DNA from: Corallococcus macrosporus DSM 14697
GTDB lineage: Bacteria > Myxococcota > Myxococcia > Myxococcales > Myxococcaceae
Reading direction: 5' to 3'
Assembly: GCF_002305895.1 (NCBI RefSeq)
Contig: NZ_CP022203.1
Span: 7,970,001-8,034,000 of the forward strand
DNA length: 64,000 nt
Part shown: piece by piece, positions 25,843 to 35,155 of the stretch
Layout of the letters: each line of letters opens with the position of its first letter
How positions within the stretch are numbered: position 1 is the stretch's first letter
Program-made: the position numbers and the translations under genes
Notes under the pieces: generated by a model
Database searches by the model: none
Seen by the model: only the letters and a program-made list of their open reading frames with translations
What the model was told of the DNA's origin: nothing

Positions 25843-26090
25843 GCGACTTGCTCTCCAGGCGTGGCTGACACCTGCATGGGGCCAGCACCAGCGCAGAGGT
25901 GGGCAGTCACCCACCCATCCGGAAGCGTCTGGCCGGATGGACCTGTTCACCCCGCGACGCACGCATGGACGCCGGCGCGGCATCCGACACCGGGAATGCA
26001 CCGGGGCACGACGTGAGCCACGGCGCCGTCCGCTGGCCGGACGGTGCGTGCGTGCACAGATTGGCGTGCGACACGAAAGAGGAGGCACCC

Positions 26091-27062
26091 CTGGAACCCG
26101 CCCTCATCAAGCCGCCGCGCCGGCCCGTCCTGGATGACGGCCCCGCGGTGTTGGTGGTCAACACGCGCTCGCGTTCGGGGCGAGAGGCGTTCGAGGCCGC
26201 CAGGGAAACGCTCGTGGCGCGGGGCGTCTCCATCACCGAATGCCACGCCCTGTCCCGGGCGGAGCGGCTGGACGCGGTGGTGCAGCGGATGGTGGCGCAG
26301 GGCACCCGCCGCCTCATCGTGGGAGGAGGCGACGGCACCCTGAGCCGCGCGGTGGCCCGGCTGCTGGGCCGCGACGTGACGCTGGGCGTGCTCCCCCTGG
26401 GCACCGGCAACGACTTCGCGCGCTCGCTGGGAATCCCGGCCGACATCGAGGCCGCGTGTGACGTCATCGCCCAGGGCTACACGGCCCGCGTGGACGTGGG
26501 CCTGGCCAATGGGCGCCCCTTCCTCAACGCGGCCAGCCTGGGGCTGGCCACCGGCATCGCCAGGCGGCTGACGAAGCGGCTGAAGCAGCGCGCTGGGAAG
26601 CTGGCCTACCCCGTGGCGGCCGCCGCGGAGGTGAAGGACCTGCGCCCCTTCCACATCCGGCTGAAGGCGGACGACCAGGAGCTGGCGCTGGACGTGCTCC
26701 AGCTCGTGGTGGGCAACGGCCTCTACCATGGGGCCGGCAACATGGTGGCCCCCGACGCCCGGCTGGATGACCGGCGGCTGGACGTCTACGCCATCGCGGC
26801 GCCCTCCGCGGCGTCCGGGAACGAGGGCACCGGCCTGGGGCAGCTCCGGGACATCGCCACGCTGATGCGGGTGGCCCTGTCCCTGCGCAGCGGCGAGCAC
26901 GTGGACCACCCCTCCGTCACCGCTCTGCGCGCCGCGCGGCTCTACGTGGAGGCGGAGCCCATCCAGGAGGTGAACGCGGATGGGGAGCTGGTGGGCAAGA
27001 CGCCCATGCGCTTCGAGGTGGCCCCCGCCGCCCTGCGCGTCTACGCCCCCGCGCCCTCCTGA
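26091..27062 (+). CDS. Diacylglycerol/sphingosine-kinase-like lipid kinase (YegS/DagK family)
   Basis: About 323 residues. DAGK catalytic domain: VLVVNTRSRSGREAFEAARE, the nucleotide loop VGGGDGTLSRAV, and LGVLPLGTGNDFARSLG. C-terminal domain: VGNGLYHGAGNMVAPDARLD and the closing VNADGELVGKTPMRF with the metal-site DGE. It phosphorylates a lipid such as diacylglycerol at the membrane. Start choice is odd: the only strong ribosome site (AGAGGAGG, 26078-26085) sits 5 bp before an in-frame CTG at 26091; in-frame GTG (26052) and TTG (26061) upstream have no such site. Confidence 0.9.
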   Translation: MEPALIKPPRRPVLDDGPAVLVVNTRSRSGREAFEAARETLVARGVSITECHALSRAERLDAVVQRMVAQGTRRLIVGGGDGTLSRAVARLLGRDVTLGVLPLGTGNDFARSLGIPADIEAACDVIAQGYTARVDVGLANGRPFLNAASLGLATGIARRLTKRLKQRAGKLAYPVAAAAEVKDLRPFHIRLKADDQELALDVLQLVVGNGLYHGAGNMVAPDARLDDRRLDVYAIAAPSAASGNEGTGLGQLRDIATLMRVALSLRSGEHVDHPSVTALRAARLYVEAEPIQEVNADGELVGKTPMRFEVAPAALRVYAPAPS

Positions 27063-27085
27063 AGTTTCGATTTCACTGCGAGGCT

Positions 27086-27102
27086 GGCCTACACTGTAGG
27101 CC
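27086..27102. promoter_or_regulatory. 17-bp perfect palindrome between lipid kinase and PDZ protein genes
   Basis: GGCCTACA-C-TGTAGGCC, 8-bp perfect arms, 40 bp upstream of the GTG at 27142. The core TACA-N-TGTA is the form bound by BlaI/MecI-type repressors. It includes a TACACT hexamer that could be a -10 element. It could also form a terminator hairpin for the kinase gene, though the one-base loop argues against that. Confidence 0.45.
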
Positions 27103-27141
27103 GCCGCGTCGGTGCCGGCAGGACGCGGGGAGGCCGCGCCC

Positions 27142-29988
27142 GTGCGTCATCGAATTCCCCTCCTGATTGCCTCATGCCTGGCCATCGCGGCCGTGCTGCT
27201 CCTGTGGTTCCGCATGCCCGTCCCCGCGGCGCCGCCCGCCGCGCGTCCCGGCGCCGCGGCGCTGTCCGCCCCCGTGCCTGTCACCCACGCGCCGGCCCGG
27301 GACAGCACGCCGCCCACGCCGCCGCTGGACGAGGCCCCGGCCGCCGAGCTGGGCGCCTTCGTGGTGCGGGTGGTGGATACGCGAGGCCCGGTGGAGGGCG
27401 CGCGGGTGCGGGCCTACCTGCGCGTGGGCGCGGACGGCACCGGCGCCACGCCCTGGCGCCGCGCGGGTGAGGGCGCCACGGCGGAAGGAGGCGTCCTGCG
27501 CCTCCCCGCGGGCCCGGGCGACTACCTGTTGTCCGCGCGGGCGCCGGGCCACGGGCCGGTGCGGCTGGAGGCCACCCGGCCGCTGGGTGAAGCGGAGACG
27601 GCCGTCGAGCTGCGCCTGTCCGAAGGCGTGACGCTGCGCGGCCGCACCGTGGTGGAGGGGCGCGAGGAGCCGGTGCCGCTCGCGGCGCTGACGCTGCGGC
27701 CCTACCCCGGGACGCCCACCGCCTGGGCGGTCCCCACCGGCCTGCCCGAGGAAGCCGCGGAGACGACGAGCGACGCGCGGGGGCACTTCACCTTCACGCG
27801 GCTCGCGCCCGGGCGCTACGCGCTCACCGCCGAGGCGCCGGGCTTCAGCCGCCGCACGCTGCGCCTGCTCCAGGTGCCACGGGCCAGCGACGTCGTGGTG
27901 GGCCTGTGGGGCGCGAGCACCCTGGAGGGCTTCGTCGTCGACGCCAGGGGACAGCCCGTGGCCAACGCGGAGGTGACGGCGGCGGGCGGCAGCTCGCCCG
28001 TGCGCGCCACCACGGGAGAAGGGGGCGGCTTCGCGCTGGAGGTCAACGCCGGGACGTGGTTCGTGTCCGCGCGCCACGGAGACCAACCAGGCCGCGTGCC
28101 CGGGCCGCTCTCCGTCGCGCCGGGCGAGACGCTGCGGGGGCTCGTGGTGACGCTGGGCGCCGCCAGCGGCCTGGCGGGCAGCGTGTCCTCCGTGGACGGC
28201 GCGCCGGTGGGCGGCGCGGTGCTGGTGGCGGCTCCCGCGGGCGGCGAGGGCGAGCTGGGCCGGGCCGCGTCCCATGCGGACGGGACCTGGCGGATGGACC
28301 TCCCCGCGGGCGACTACGACGTGACGGTGCGCGCGGAGGGGATGACGGGCCGCGTGGTGGAGGCCGTGGTGGTGGACGTGGGCGCCTACACGCCCGTGGA
28401 CGTGCGGCTGGAGCCGGCGACGGCGGCGCTGGAGGGCCTGGTGGTGGACGCGGAGGGCCAGCCCCTGGAGGGCGCCCAGGTGCGCGCCTCGCCGGAGTCC
28501 TTCTCGGGCGTGGCCCGCACGGCCCTCACCGACGCCCAGGGCGCCTGGCGGCTGGAGGGGCTGGAGGCGGGGCGCACGTCGGTGGGCGCCCGGCGCGAGG
28601 GCTCGAAGCGGTGGACGTCCCGCCTGGAGACGCTGAAGGCCGGGGCCGTCACCCGCGTGGACTTCACCCTGGCGGACTCCGGCTCCGTGTGGGGCCAGGT
28701 GACGCGCGCGTCGGGCGGGCCGCTGACCGAGCCCGCGCTGGTCCACGCCGTGCCCCGAGGGGGCTCGGGCGCGGCCTCCACGGAGACGGACGCGCGGGGC
28801 CGATTCCAGTTGGAGCTGCCCGCGGGCGTGTACCAGCTCGTCGCGCTGCCCCCCCAGACGCCCGCCATCTACTTCCACCTGGAGAGCGACCCCTTCGTCA
28901 CGGTGCCTTCGGGCAGCGCCGTGCGGCAGGACCTGACGCTGAAGGACGACCCCGTGTTGTCCGGCGTGGTGCTGGAGCCCTCGGGAGTGCCCAGCCCGCT
29001 GGCCATCGTGGCCGCCATCCAGGGCGGGGACTTCCCCGTGACGCGCAAGGAGCGCGCGGACGAGGCGGGCCAGTTCACCCTGCCGCCGCGTCCCCGGGGC
29101 GCCCAGCCCCTGGCGCTGGTGGCCCACAACGCGGGGCGCGTGGGGCGGCTGTCCGGCGCGCACGAGGACCAGGCGCCGCTCACGGTGCGGCTGGAGCCCG
29201 CGGCCACCCTGCGCGGGCGCGTGGTGGCGGGCAGCGGCGCGCCGCCGGACGGCTTCGTCCTGGAGCTGCACGAGGCCAACGGCGAGGCCCTGCCCTGGGC
29301 GGGCGCGTGGCCCACCACGCGGCGCTTCGCCGGCAGCACCTTCCTGCTGCCGGACGCGCCCGGCCAGGCGCTGAAGGTGACGGTGCGCACCGAGGACGGC
29401 CGCACGGGCGAGGCCCAGGTGTCGCTGCGGCCGGGAGGCTCGGCGGACGTGGAGGTGCCGCTCACCGGGGGCGTGGCGTCCATCTCCGGGCGCGCGGTGT
29501 GGAGCCGGGGCGGCGGGCCGGCGCCGGGCGTGGCCGTCTTCCTGGACAAGGCCGTGGGCGGGCGCCCGGAGGCCTTCACCGGCCAGGACGGGCGCTTCCG
29601 GCTCGGCGACGTGCGCCCGGGCATCCACACCGTGCGGCTGCTGCCGCCGGAGGGCCGCGTGGAGACGCGCACCGTGAAGGTGGCCGAGGCGGAGGCCGCC
29701 GACGTGGGCGACGTGACGGTGTCCCCGCGCCGGGCCACGCCGGGCACGCTGGGCGCGGGCTTCAGCGAGGACCGGGGCCACGTCGCCTTCGCGTGGCTGA
29801 CGCCGGACGGGCCGGCGGCGCGCGCGGGCGTCAACGTGGGAGACCGGCTGGTGGCGGTGGACGGCCAGGTGGTGCGCGACAGCACCGAGGCGGAGTCCCG
29901 CACCCGGGGCGCGCCCGGCACGCCGGTGCGGCTCCACGTCCGGCGCGCGGGCGGGGAGCAGGAGGTGCTCGTCACCCGCGCGGAGTGA
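27142..29988 (+). CDS. Large protein of carboxypeptidase-regulatory-like repeats with C-terminal PDZ domain
   Basis: 948 residues from the GTG at 27142 (GGGGAGG eight bases upstream). An N-terminal membrane segment (IPLLIASCLAIAAVLLLWF) anchors or exports it. The body is about nine beta-sandwich repeats of 85-100 residues with the recurring pattern G-x-V-V-D-A-x-G-x-P-x-x-x-A-x-V and later G-x-Y-x-L-x-A, as in the CarboxypepD_reg fold, for example FVVDARGQPVANAEVTAAGG and LVVDAEGQPLEGAQVRASPE. The last 90 residues are a PDZ domain (FAWLTPDGPAARAGVNVGDR, then LVAVDGQVVRD). Such proteins are cell-surface or periplasmic scaffolds. No catalytic domain is seen. Confidence 0.82.
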   Translation: MRHRIPLLIASCLAIAAVLLLWFRMPVPAAPPAARPGAAALSAPVPVTHAPARDSTPPTPPLDEAPAAELGAFVVRVVDTRGPVEGARVRAYLRVGADGTGATPWRRAGEGATAEGGVLRLPAGPGDYLLSARAPGHGPVRLEATRPLGEAETAVELRLSEGVTLRGRTVVEGREEPVPLAALTLRPYPGTPTAWAVPTGLPEEAAETTSDARGHFTFTRLAPGRYALTAEAPGFSRRTLRLLQVPRASDVVVGLWGASTLEGFVVDARGQPVANAEVTAAGGSSPVRATTGEGGGFALEVNAGTWFVSARHGDQPGRVPGPLSVAPGETLRGLVVTLGAASGLAGSVSSVDGAPVGGAVLVAAPAGGEGELGRAASHADGTWRMDLPAGDYDVTVRAEGMTGRVVEAVVVDVGAYTPVDVRLEPATAALEGLVVDAEGQPLEGAQVRASPESFSGVARTALTDAQGAWRLEGLEAGRTSVGARREGSKRWTSRLETLKAGAVTRVDFTLADSGSVWGQVTRASGGPLTEPALVHAVPRGGSGAASTETDARGRFQLELPAGVYQLVALPPQTPAIYFHLESDPFVTVPSGSAVRQDLTLKDDPVLSGVVLEPSGVPSPLAIVAAIQGGDFPVTRKERADEAGQFTLPPRPRGAQPLALVAHNAGRVGRLSGAHEDQAPLTVRLEPAATLRGRVVAGSGAPPDGFVLELHEANGEALPWAGAWPTTRRFAGSTFLLPDAPGQALKVTVRTEDGRTGEAQVSLRPGGSADVEVPLTGGVASISGRAVWSRGGGPAPGVAVFLDKAVGGRPEAFTGQDGRFRLGDVRPGIHTVRLLPPEGRVETRTVKVAEAEAADVGDVTVSPRRATPGTLGAGFSEDRGHVAFAWLTPDGPAARAGVNVGDRLVAVDGQVVRDSTEAESRTRGAPGTPVRLHVRRAGGEQEVLVTRAE

Positions 29989-30000
29989 CGGGCCCGGGCG

Positions 30001-31032
30001 CTACACCTTGTCCAGCACGCGCGACAGCACCTGCGCGGTGAAGTTCACCAGCGGAATCACGCGCCGGTAGTCCATGCGCGTGGGGCCGATGACGCCCACC
30101 GTGCCCAGCACCTGCTCCTGGTTGCCGTAGGGGCTGGCGATGACGGTGACGTCGCCGGCGGCGGAGAAGTCGCTCTCCGCGCCAATGAAAATCTGCATCT
30201 CGTTGGCCACCTGCACCCGGTCCAACAGCGACAGCAGCTTGTGCTTCTCGTCCAGGGCCTTGAAGAGCGCGCGCATGCGCTCCACGTCCGCGAACTCCGG
30301 CTGCTCCAGGAAGGAGCCCGTGCCCTGGATGAGCACCCGCTCCGTGGCGGCCAGGTCCGTGGCCGCCACGCCCAGCTTCAGCGCCTTGGCCGTCAGCGCG
30401 TTGTAGAGCGCCTGCTCCTGGTCCATCTCCGCGCGGATGCGCTCCCGCGCCGACTCCAGCGGCACCTCCCGCAGCAGCTCCGACAGGTAGTTGCTCGCCT
30501 TGAGCAGCTCGTCGGAGGTGATGGGGAACTCCACCGTAATCGCCTTGTTGACCACCTGGCCGCTCTGCCCCACCAGGATGGCCAGCACCCGGTCCTCGCG
30601 CAGGCGGACGAACTCGATGCGCCGGAACACCGCCGCCTCCGGCCGCGGCGTCACCACCACGCCCGCGTGGCGCGTCAGGGAATGGAGGATGCGGCTGGCC
30701 TCGCCCAGCATCTCCGCCAGGTCCGCCTCGTGCGCGAGCCCCGCGTGGATGAACTCCCTGTCGCGCGGCGTCGGGTCCTTCAGCTTCACCAGCGTGTCCA
30801 CGTAGAAGCGGTAGCCCTGGTCGGTGGGGACGCGCCCGGCCGACGTGTGGGGCTTCTCCAGAAAGCCCAGCTCCTCCAGGTCCGCCAGCACGTTGCGCAT
30901 GGTGGCCGAGGACACCTCGAACCCCGACCTGCGGGTGAGCTGCTGACTGCCTACCGGCCCGCCCGTGGAGATGTACTCCTGCACGACGGCCCGGAGAACT
31001 TCCTTCTCACGTTCACCCAGCTCTTCGGACAT
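30001..31032 (-). CDS. hrcA: Heat-inducible transcription repressor HrcA
   Basis: 343 residues. N-terminal winged helix (EREKEVLRAVVQEYISTGGP, VGSQQLTRRSGFEVSSATMRN) and the conserved DLEELGFLEKPHTSAGRVPT and GYRFYVDTLV are diagnostic. The GAF-like middle and C-terminal regulatory domain follow, ending with GPTRMDYRRVIPLVNF. HrcA represses chaperone genes through the CIRCE dyad. No CIRCE element is visible near its own start, and grpE/dnaK are not adjacent, so its targets lie elsewhere. It converges with the PDZ-protein gene, 12 bp apart. Confidence 0.95.
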   Translation of the reverse strand: MSEELGEREKEVLRAVVQEYISTGGPVGSQQLTRRSGFEVSSATMRNVLADLEELGFLEKPHTSAGRVPTDQGYRFYVDTLVKLKDPTPRDREFIHAGLAHEADLAEMLGEASRILHSLTRHAGVVVTPRPEAAVFRRIEFVRLREDRVLAILVGQSGQVVNKAITVEFPITSDELLKASNYLSELLREVPLESARERIRAEMDQEQALYNALTAKALKLGVAATDLAATERVLIQGTGSFLEQPEFADVERMRALFKALDEKHKLLSLLDRVQVANEMQIFIGAESDFSAAGDVTVIASPYGNQEQVLGTVGVIGPTRMDYRRVIPLVNFTAQVLSRVLDKV

Positions 31033-31095
31033 CCCTGGCGCTCACTCCGGAGCCACCGGCGCGGCGGCACCCTCCGCGCCCTGGCTCCATGGGAA

Positions 31096-31124
31096 AGTCT
31101 AAGAAAGCGGCCGCGGGCATTCAA
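31096..31124 (-). promoter_or_regulatory. Predicted sigma-70-type promoter of hrcA
   Basis: On the minus strand: TTGAAT (31124-31119), 17-bp spacer, TAGACT (31101-31096), with a leader of about 55 bases to the hrcA ATG. Each hexamer matches four of six consensus bases. Confidence 0.4.
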
Positions 31125-31269
31125 TCCGGGAGCCGCCCTGGCCCTACGTGCAGGACGGCGCGTCATTCCCAACGCGGACCTTCCAGCCAGCCGGACGGCC
31201 GCCCCACCGCACGGGCCCGGTGCCGGCCACTGTACTTCCCCGGCAGGGGCCCGGCTGTGAGGTGTGGCA

Positions 31270-32253
31270 ATGCCCACATGGCCGGCGGGATTCGCCAGCG
31301 CTACAAGCCGCGCCGTGCTCGCTCCGCGTGCCGAGTCCCTCCCTGCTCCACAGCCAGCCCCCGTCAGCCTGCCCACCGGAGACGTCGCTCCCGGGGGCGC
31401 CCAGCGCGGGTGGCTCGTCGCCAGCCTCCTGTCCCTGTACGTTATTTGGGGCTCCACCTATCTGGCCATCCGGTGGGCGCTGGAAGGTGGCCTGCCCCCC
31501 TTCCAGATGTCGGGGGCGCGCTTCGTCTGCGCGGGAGCGCTGCTCTTCGGCGTCCTGTGGCTGAAGGGCGCGCCGGTGCCCACCGGGCGCCAGTGGGCCG
31601 CCAGCACCGTGGTGGGGGTGCTGCTGCTGGGCATGGGCAACGGCGGGCTCGTCTTCGCGCAGCAATGGGTCGCCTCGGGCGTGGCCGCGCTGGTGGTGGG
31701 CAGCCTCCCCCTGTGGACGGCGCTCTTCGGGGGGCTCTTCGGGCAGTGGCCTGGACGCGCGGAGCGCTGGGGCCTGGCCATTGGCTTTGGCGGCATCATC
31801 CTGCTCAACCTGGGCAGTGACATGGGCGGCCGGCTGCTGCCGACGCTGGCGCTGCTGGCGGCGCCCATGAGCTGGGCGTTTGGCTCCGTGTGGAGCCGCC
31901 GGCTGCCCATGCCCCAGGGGCTGATGTCCACCGCGGCGCAGATGCTGTGCGGCGGCGCCGTCATCCTGACCTTCAGCCTGGTGATTGGGGAGCGCCCCAC
32001 GGCCATGCCCACGCCGAAGGCGGTGGCCGCGTTCTTCTACCTGGTCATCTTCGGCTCGCTGGTGGGCTACAGCGCCTACGGCTACCTGCTGCGCAACGCG
32101 CGCCCGTCGCTGGCCACCAGCTACGCCTACGTCAACCCGGTGCTGGCGGTGTTCCTGGGCGGCCTGCTGGCGGGCGAGACGATGTCGCCCACGGCCTGGC
32201 TGGCCATGGGCGCCATCCTGGGCGCGGTGGTGCTGCTGACGCGCAAGAAGTGA
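31270..32253 (+). CDS. EamA-family (DMT) transporter
   Basis: 327 residues from the ATG at 31270 (GAGG seven bases upstream; a GTG two codons earlier is possible). Ten membrane segments in two EamA repeats. The first repeat begins with LLSLYVIWGSTYLAIRWALE, the typical drug/metabolite exporter signature, and the second ends with SYAYVNPVLAVFLGGLLAGE. Relatives (YedA/RhtA group) export amino acids or metabolites. About 35 extra residues precede the first helix. Confidence 0.9.
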   Translation: MPTWPAGFASATSRAVLAPRAESLPAPQPAPVSLPTGDVAPGGAQRGWLVASLLSLYVIWGSTYLAIRWALEGGLPPFQMSGARFVCAGALLFGVLWLKGAPVPTGRQWAASTVVGVLLLGMGNGGLVFAQQWVASGVAALVVGSLPLWTALFGGLFGQWPGRAERWGLAIGFGGIILLNLGSDMGGRLLPTLALLAAPMSWAFGSVWSRRLPMPQGLMSTAAQMLCGGAVILTFSLVIGERPTAMPTPKAVAAFFYLVIFGSLVGYSAYGYLLRNARPSLATSYAYVNPVLAVFLGGLLAGETMSPTAWLAMGAILGAVVLLTRKK

Positions 32254-32275
32254 CGCGGCTTCCGTTGACGAGCGC

Positions 32276-33834
32276 TCATTGGTTCGGACGGTAGATGCTC
32301 AACGAGCCGCCTTTCGACACAGCGATGACCGGGTGGCCCGCCGCATCCAACGCCAGGGAGGTTGGCACGGCGCCCGAATAATCCCGGACGCGCTCCTTCC
32401 GATGAAGCTCACGGGGGTACCAGTTCGCATAGAGGCTTGATGACGAACGGCCTCCGATGAACGTCGTCAACACCCGGCCATGGCCATCCACGGCAACCGT
32501 CGGCCAGCGCCGTTTCTCGCCGTCAAGTCCCTCCTCCCAGGAGGTCGCGACTTCGAGGTTCCATGCCGAACCGGACCAGCGAGCCACCACCATCCCGTCA
32601 TGGTACTCCGAGCCATGCATCTCCCCCCAGACAGCCACGGGGCGACCATCCGGCAGCGTGGCCAGGGCGGGCTGGGTGACTCGATAGCGGTCTGGGAAGT
32701 AGCGGTCGTGAAGGAGCCGCTCTCCGAGCGCGGTCCAGCCAGCGCCATTCCAGTGACGGACATGCAGTCCCGCCAATACGTCCGCGGACTCGGCTTCGGC
32801 CCACGCCACGAAAATCCCGCCGGAGCCATCCACACTCAACGCGGGCGCATCCGTGGAGACCGTTGAGCCGGGCCCCGTGCCTACCCGCTGGATGTCTCCC
32901 AGGGCGAGCCACTGCCCCTCCGTCCAACGTCGCACGCGAACGCCGTCGGAGGCACTCCAGGCCACCACCGGACGGCCCTCGCTGTCCATGGCGAGGGCGA
33001 CATCATACGGCGCCGCGTCCTCAGCCAGGTTCAGGCGCGCCCCGAGCGGCATCCAGGCCGGGGGCCTCCATTGAAAGACATGGAGCGCGGCACCGGCGCT
33101 CGCGGAGTCACGTTGCAGGAAGGCCACCACCGGGTGGCCGTCCGAGCCCAGCGCGAGCTGCGGCCGCGAGACGGTCGCTTCCTCGCGCGCCCCCGGAGCC
33201 GCGAACGGCGCGCCCAGGACAGCCCAGACGTTGCCCTCCAAGCGCCCGACGACGATGCGGGCTCCGTCTGTCTCGTTCCGCTCCGTCATGCCATGGCTGT
33301 CGGCGACCGCGACCACCAGGGCCCCACCGGACTCCACGGCCAGCGCCGGCCGCCCCGCGACCGAGGCACCCTCCCGTACCCCTGGCGTACGCTCGAAGGA
33401 AAAGGCGGGCTCCGACTTGAACGAGGGGACCCTCCAGGACCAGTGGATGCGCGGTCCTGGATAGGGATTGAACTGGGCGGGATTTCCAGCCAGGTCCGTG
33501 ATGTCCTCGCAGGACATTGAAGCCGAGCCTTCCGACGGCAACAAATAGGGCTGAATCATCGTCGTGGACAAACTCAAGCGGTCGTCGGACAGCGTCATCC
33601 GGGAGGACCACTCCTGGTAATCGACCTGGATGCTGGCCATCGGCGCTTCGGCGCTCTTGAGCCGGATGGGCTCCGAGAACGTCACCCGCAGGGTCGCCGT
33701 CTCGCTGAAGAGCGTCTCGAAGGCATTGGGAGAACTCGAGCTGACGGTGGGCCCCGTGCGGTCCACCGTCACGGGATGCGCGTCACTCTTGAAGGTATGC
33801 CCCTTCCACTCCGCGCGAGCCTGAAGGTGGTGAA
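32276..33834 (-). pseudogene. C-terminal part of an IS-interrupted secreted lipoprotein gene
   Basis: Reading continues in frame from the piece at 35147-35474 once the IS and one copy of its 9-bp target repeat are removed: ...TTVFREG joins VHHLQARAEWKGHTFKSDA, giving one 629-codon frame. This part holds an Ig-like/SbsA-type domain (TVDRTGPTVSSSSPNAF, ATLRVTFSEPIRLKSAE) and then about six propeller-like repeats of the type GHPVVAFLQRD / RPVVAWSASDG / GIFVAWAEAES. It could be translated from an internal GTG at 33772, but without a signal peptide it would stay in the cytoplasm. Confidence 0.85.
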
Positions 33835-33843
33835 CGCCCTCCC
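33835..33843. repeat. 9-bp target-site duplication, left copy
   Basis: CGCCCTCCC directly outside the left inverted repeat, identical to 35147-35155. Confidence 0.9.
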
Positions 33844-33864
33844 CTGAGCCGTCCCCTCATTCGA
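33844..33864. repeat. IS terminal inverted repeat, left
   Basis: Begins CTGAGCCGTCCCCTCATTC. Differs from the right end at positions 6 and 19. Lies two bases after the transposase stop codon. Confidence 0.9.
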
Positions 33865-33865
33865 A

Positions 33866-35014
33866 TCAAATGAAGCCGAATGCCTCGCGGAAGACGGCCT
33901 GCTCGCGGATGAGCTCGGCGAATTTCTCCATGAGGGGGCGGAGCCACTCCTCTCGCATGTTGGCGAGGGCGCCGTAGTAGATGATGCCTTGCCGAAAGAG
34001 AGAGTACTCGCGCGTCTTACGGGTGTCGGCGCGGAACTTCCTGTCGAGCCCCGTCGCTTCGCCCGCAGCGCCGAGCAGCGTCAGCAGCGCCATGGCGAAG
34101 GCGGACAGCAGCAACAGTCTGTCGCGGCGCTCGCAGGTGCCGATAGCGATGGCGGACAGGCCCATGCCGAAGCGCAAGTCCTTGATGTCCCGGTGCGTCT
34201 CCTCGCAGGTGAATCGACGTCCGTAGGCCTTCACCAACTCGGTGGCAGTGGCTTCCTTGCTGCTGGCCGCCAGAAACCAGGCCTCTTTCATTCCCTTCTG
34301 GTGCACGCAGACGACGGCACCCACGCCGAAACGGGCCTGGGTGACGCGCGCTCCGCGCAGCAACTTCGGACGGCCCGTCGGGGGCACCCACTCCTTCGCC
34401 TTGTGCACCTCCCCTCCGGCACTTTCGACGTGCACGACGCCACGAAAGCGAATGACGTAGCCGAAGCTGAGTCTGTCCAGCAATTCATACAGGGCGACGT
34501 CTCCGAATCCTCGGTCCGCGAGCACCGTCACCTCCACGTCGGAGGGCAGCACCTGGTGCAACCGCTCCAGCAACGCGTCCTCATGGGCATTGCGCTGCCC
34601 GGCCAACTCGCTCTTGGGCACCGTCTTCCACAGCAACGGCGTGGCGCGGCCGTGGCGGGTGACAAGCTGGATGGCGACCGTGGTGTGGTCGTCCGACTCG
34701 AAGTCCGTCCAGTCAATGGTGACTGTCACCGCTTTGCGCTCGGCCACCACGAAGGGCACCCACTGCGCGAACAGTCGCCACACGTCGACGCCAGAGTTGG
34801 ACAGCAGTCGGTCCACCTGCTTGATGGCGTGCTTGCCTTCCAACCCCCGCGCCTGGGAGAGCGCCAGTCCGATGGCCCTCACCGAGAGGCTGGCGGCGTG
34901 CACGGCGCCCAAGGTGGCATTGGACAGCGACAGCACACGCTTGGCATGGGTGTCCGGGCCGACGGCTTCCTCAATGAACCGATGCACCTCGGCGTGCGTT
35001 ATGGATTTCGACAT
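33866..35014 (-). CDS. IS4-family transposase (DDE)
   Basis: 382 residues from the ATG at 35014 (a TTG at 35035 would add seven). DDE residues: first Asp in VTVTIDWTDFES, second Asp in VTVLADRGFGD, and the YREK signature Y-G-R-R-F-T-C-E-E-T-H-R-D-I-K (Y-x2-R-x3-E-x6-K) carrying the Glu. The order and spacing are those of IS4. It cuts and pastes the element. Codon use is slightly less GC-rich than the neighbours, as expected of a mobile gene. The frame is intact throughout. Confidence 0.93.
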   Translation of the reverse strand: MSKSITHAEVHRFIEEAVGPDTHAKRVLSLSNATLGAVHAASLSVRAIGLALSQARGLEGKHAIKQVDRLLSNSGVDVWRLFAQWVPFVVAERKAVTVTIDWTDFESDDHTTVAIQLVTRHGRATPLLWKTVPKSELAGQRNAHEDALLERLHQVLPSDVEVTVLADRGFGDVALYELLDRLSFGYVIRFRGVVHVESAGGEVHKAKEWVPPTGRPKLLRGARVTQARFGVGAVVCVHQKGMKEAWFLAASSKEATATELVKAYGRRFTCEETHRDIKDLRFGMGLSAIAIGTCERRDRLLLLSAFAMALLTLLGAAGEATGLDRKFRADTRKTREYSLFRQGIIYYGALANMREEWLRPLMEKFAELIREQAVFREAFGFI

Positions 35015-35125
35015 GCTCCGCACGATGCAGGACAACCTCTGGCGCCGAAAAGCGCGCGCCTCACTGCCGCTTCCCGCGCTGCTCCGGCACCAGCCAACCG
35101 CTGGGGACGGCCCTTGACGCTCGGC

Positions 35126-35146
35126 TCAAATGAGGGGACGACTCAG
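35126..35146. repeat. IS terminal inverted repeat, right
   Basis: Complement reads CTGAGTCGTCCCCTCATTTGA; 19 of 21 positions match the left end. Confidence 0.9.
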
Positions 35147-35155
35147 CGCCCTCCC
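35147..35155. repeat. 9-bp target-site duplication, right copy
   Basis: CGCCCTCCC, identical to 33835-33843. Confidence 0.9.

Larger units (their letters stand above)
33844..35146 (-). mobile_element. IS4-family insertion sequence, complete
   Basis: 1,303 bp bounded by 21-bp inverted repeats (33844-33864 and 35126-35146) that match at 19 of 21 positions (CTGAGYCGTCCCCTCATTYGA). A perfect 9-bp direct repeat flanks it. It carries one transposase gene that fills nearly all of its length. Ends, target repeat and transposase are all intact, so the insertion looks recent and possibly active. Confidence 0.93.

Noticed and set aside
27172-29937. 921-codon minus-strand open frame over the PDZ protein
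   Set aside because: Antisense shadow; no domain or ribosome site.
31033-31269. CIRCE operator near hrcA
   Set aside because: No TTAGCACTC-N9-GAGTGCTAA-like dyad could be found in the gap.
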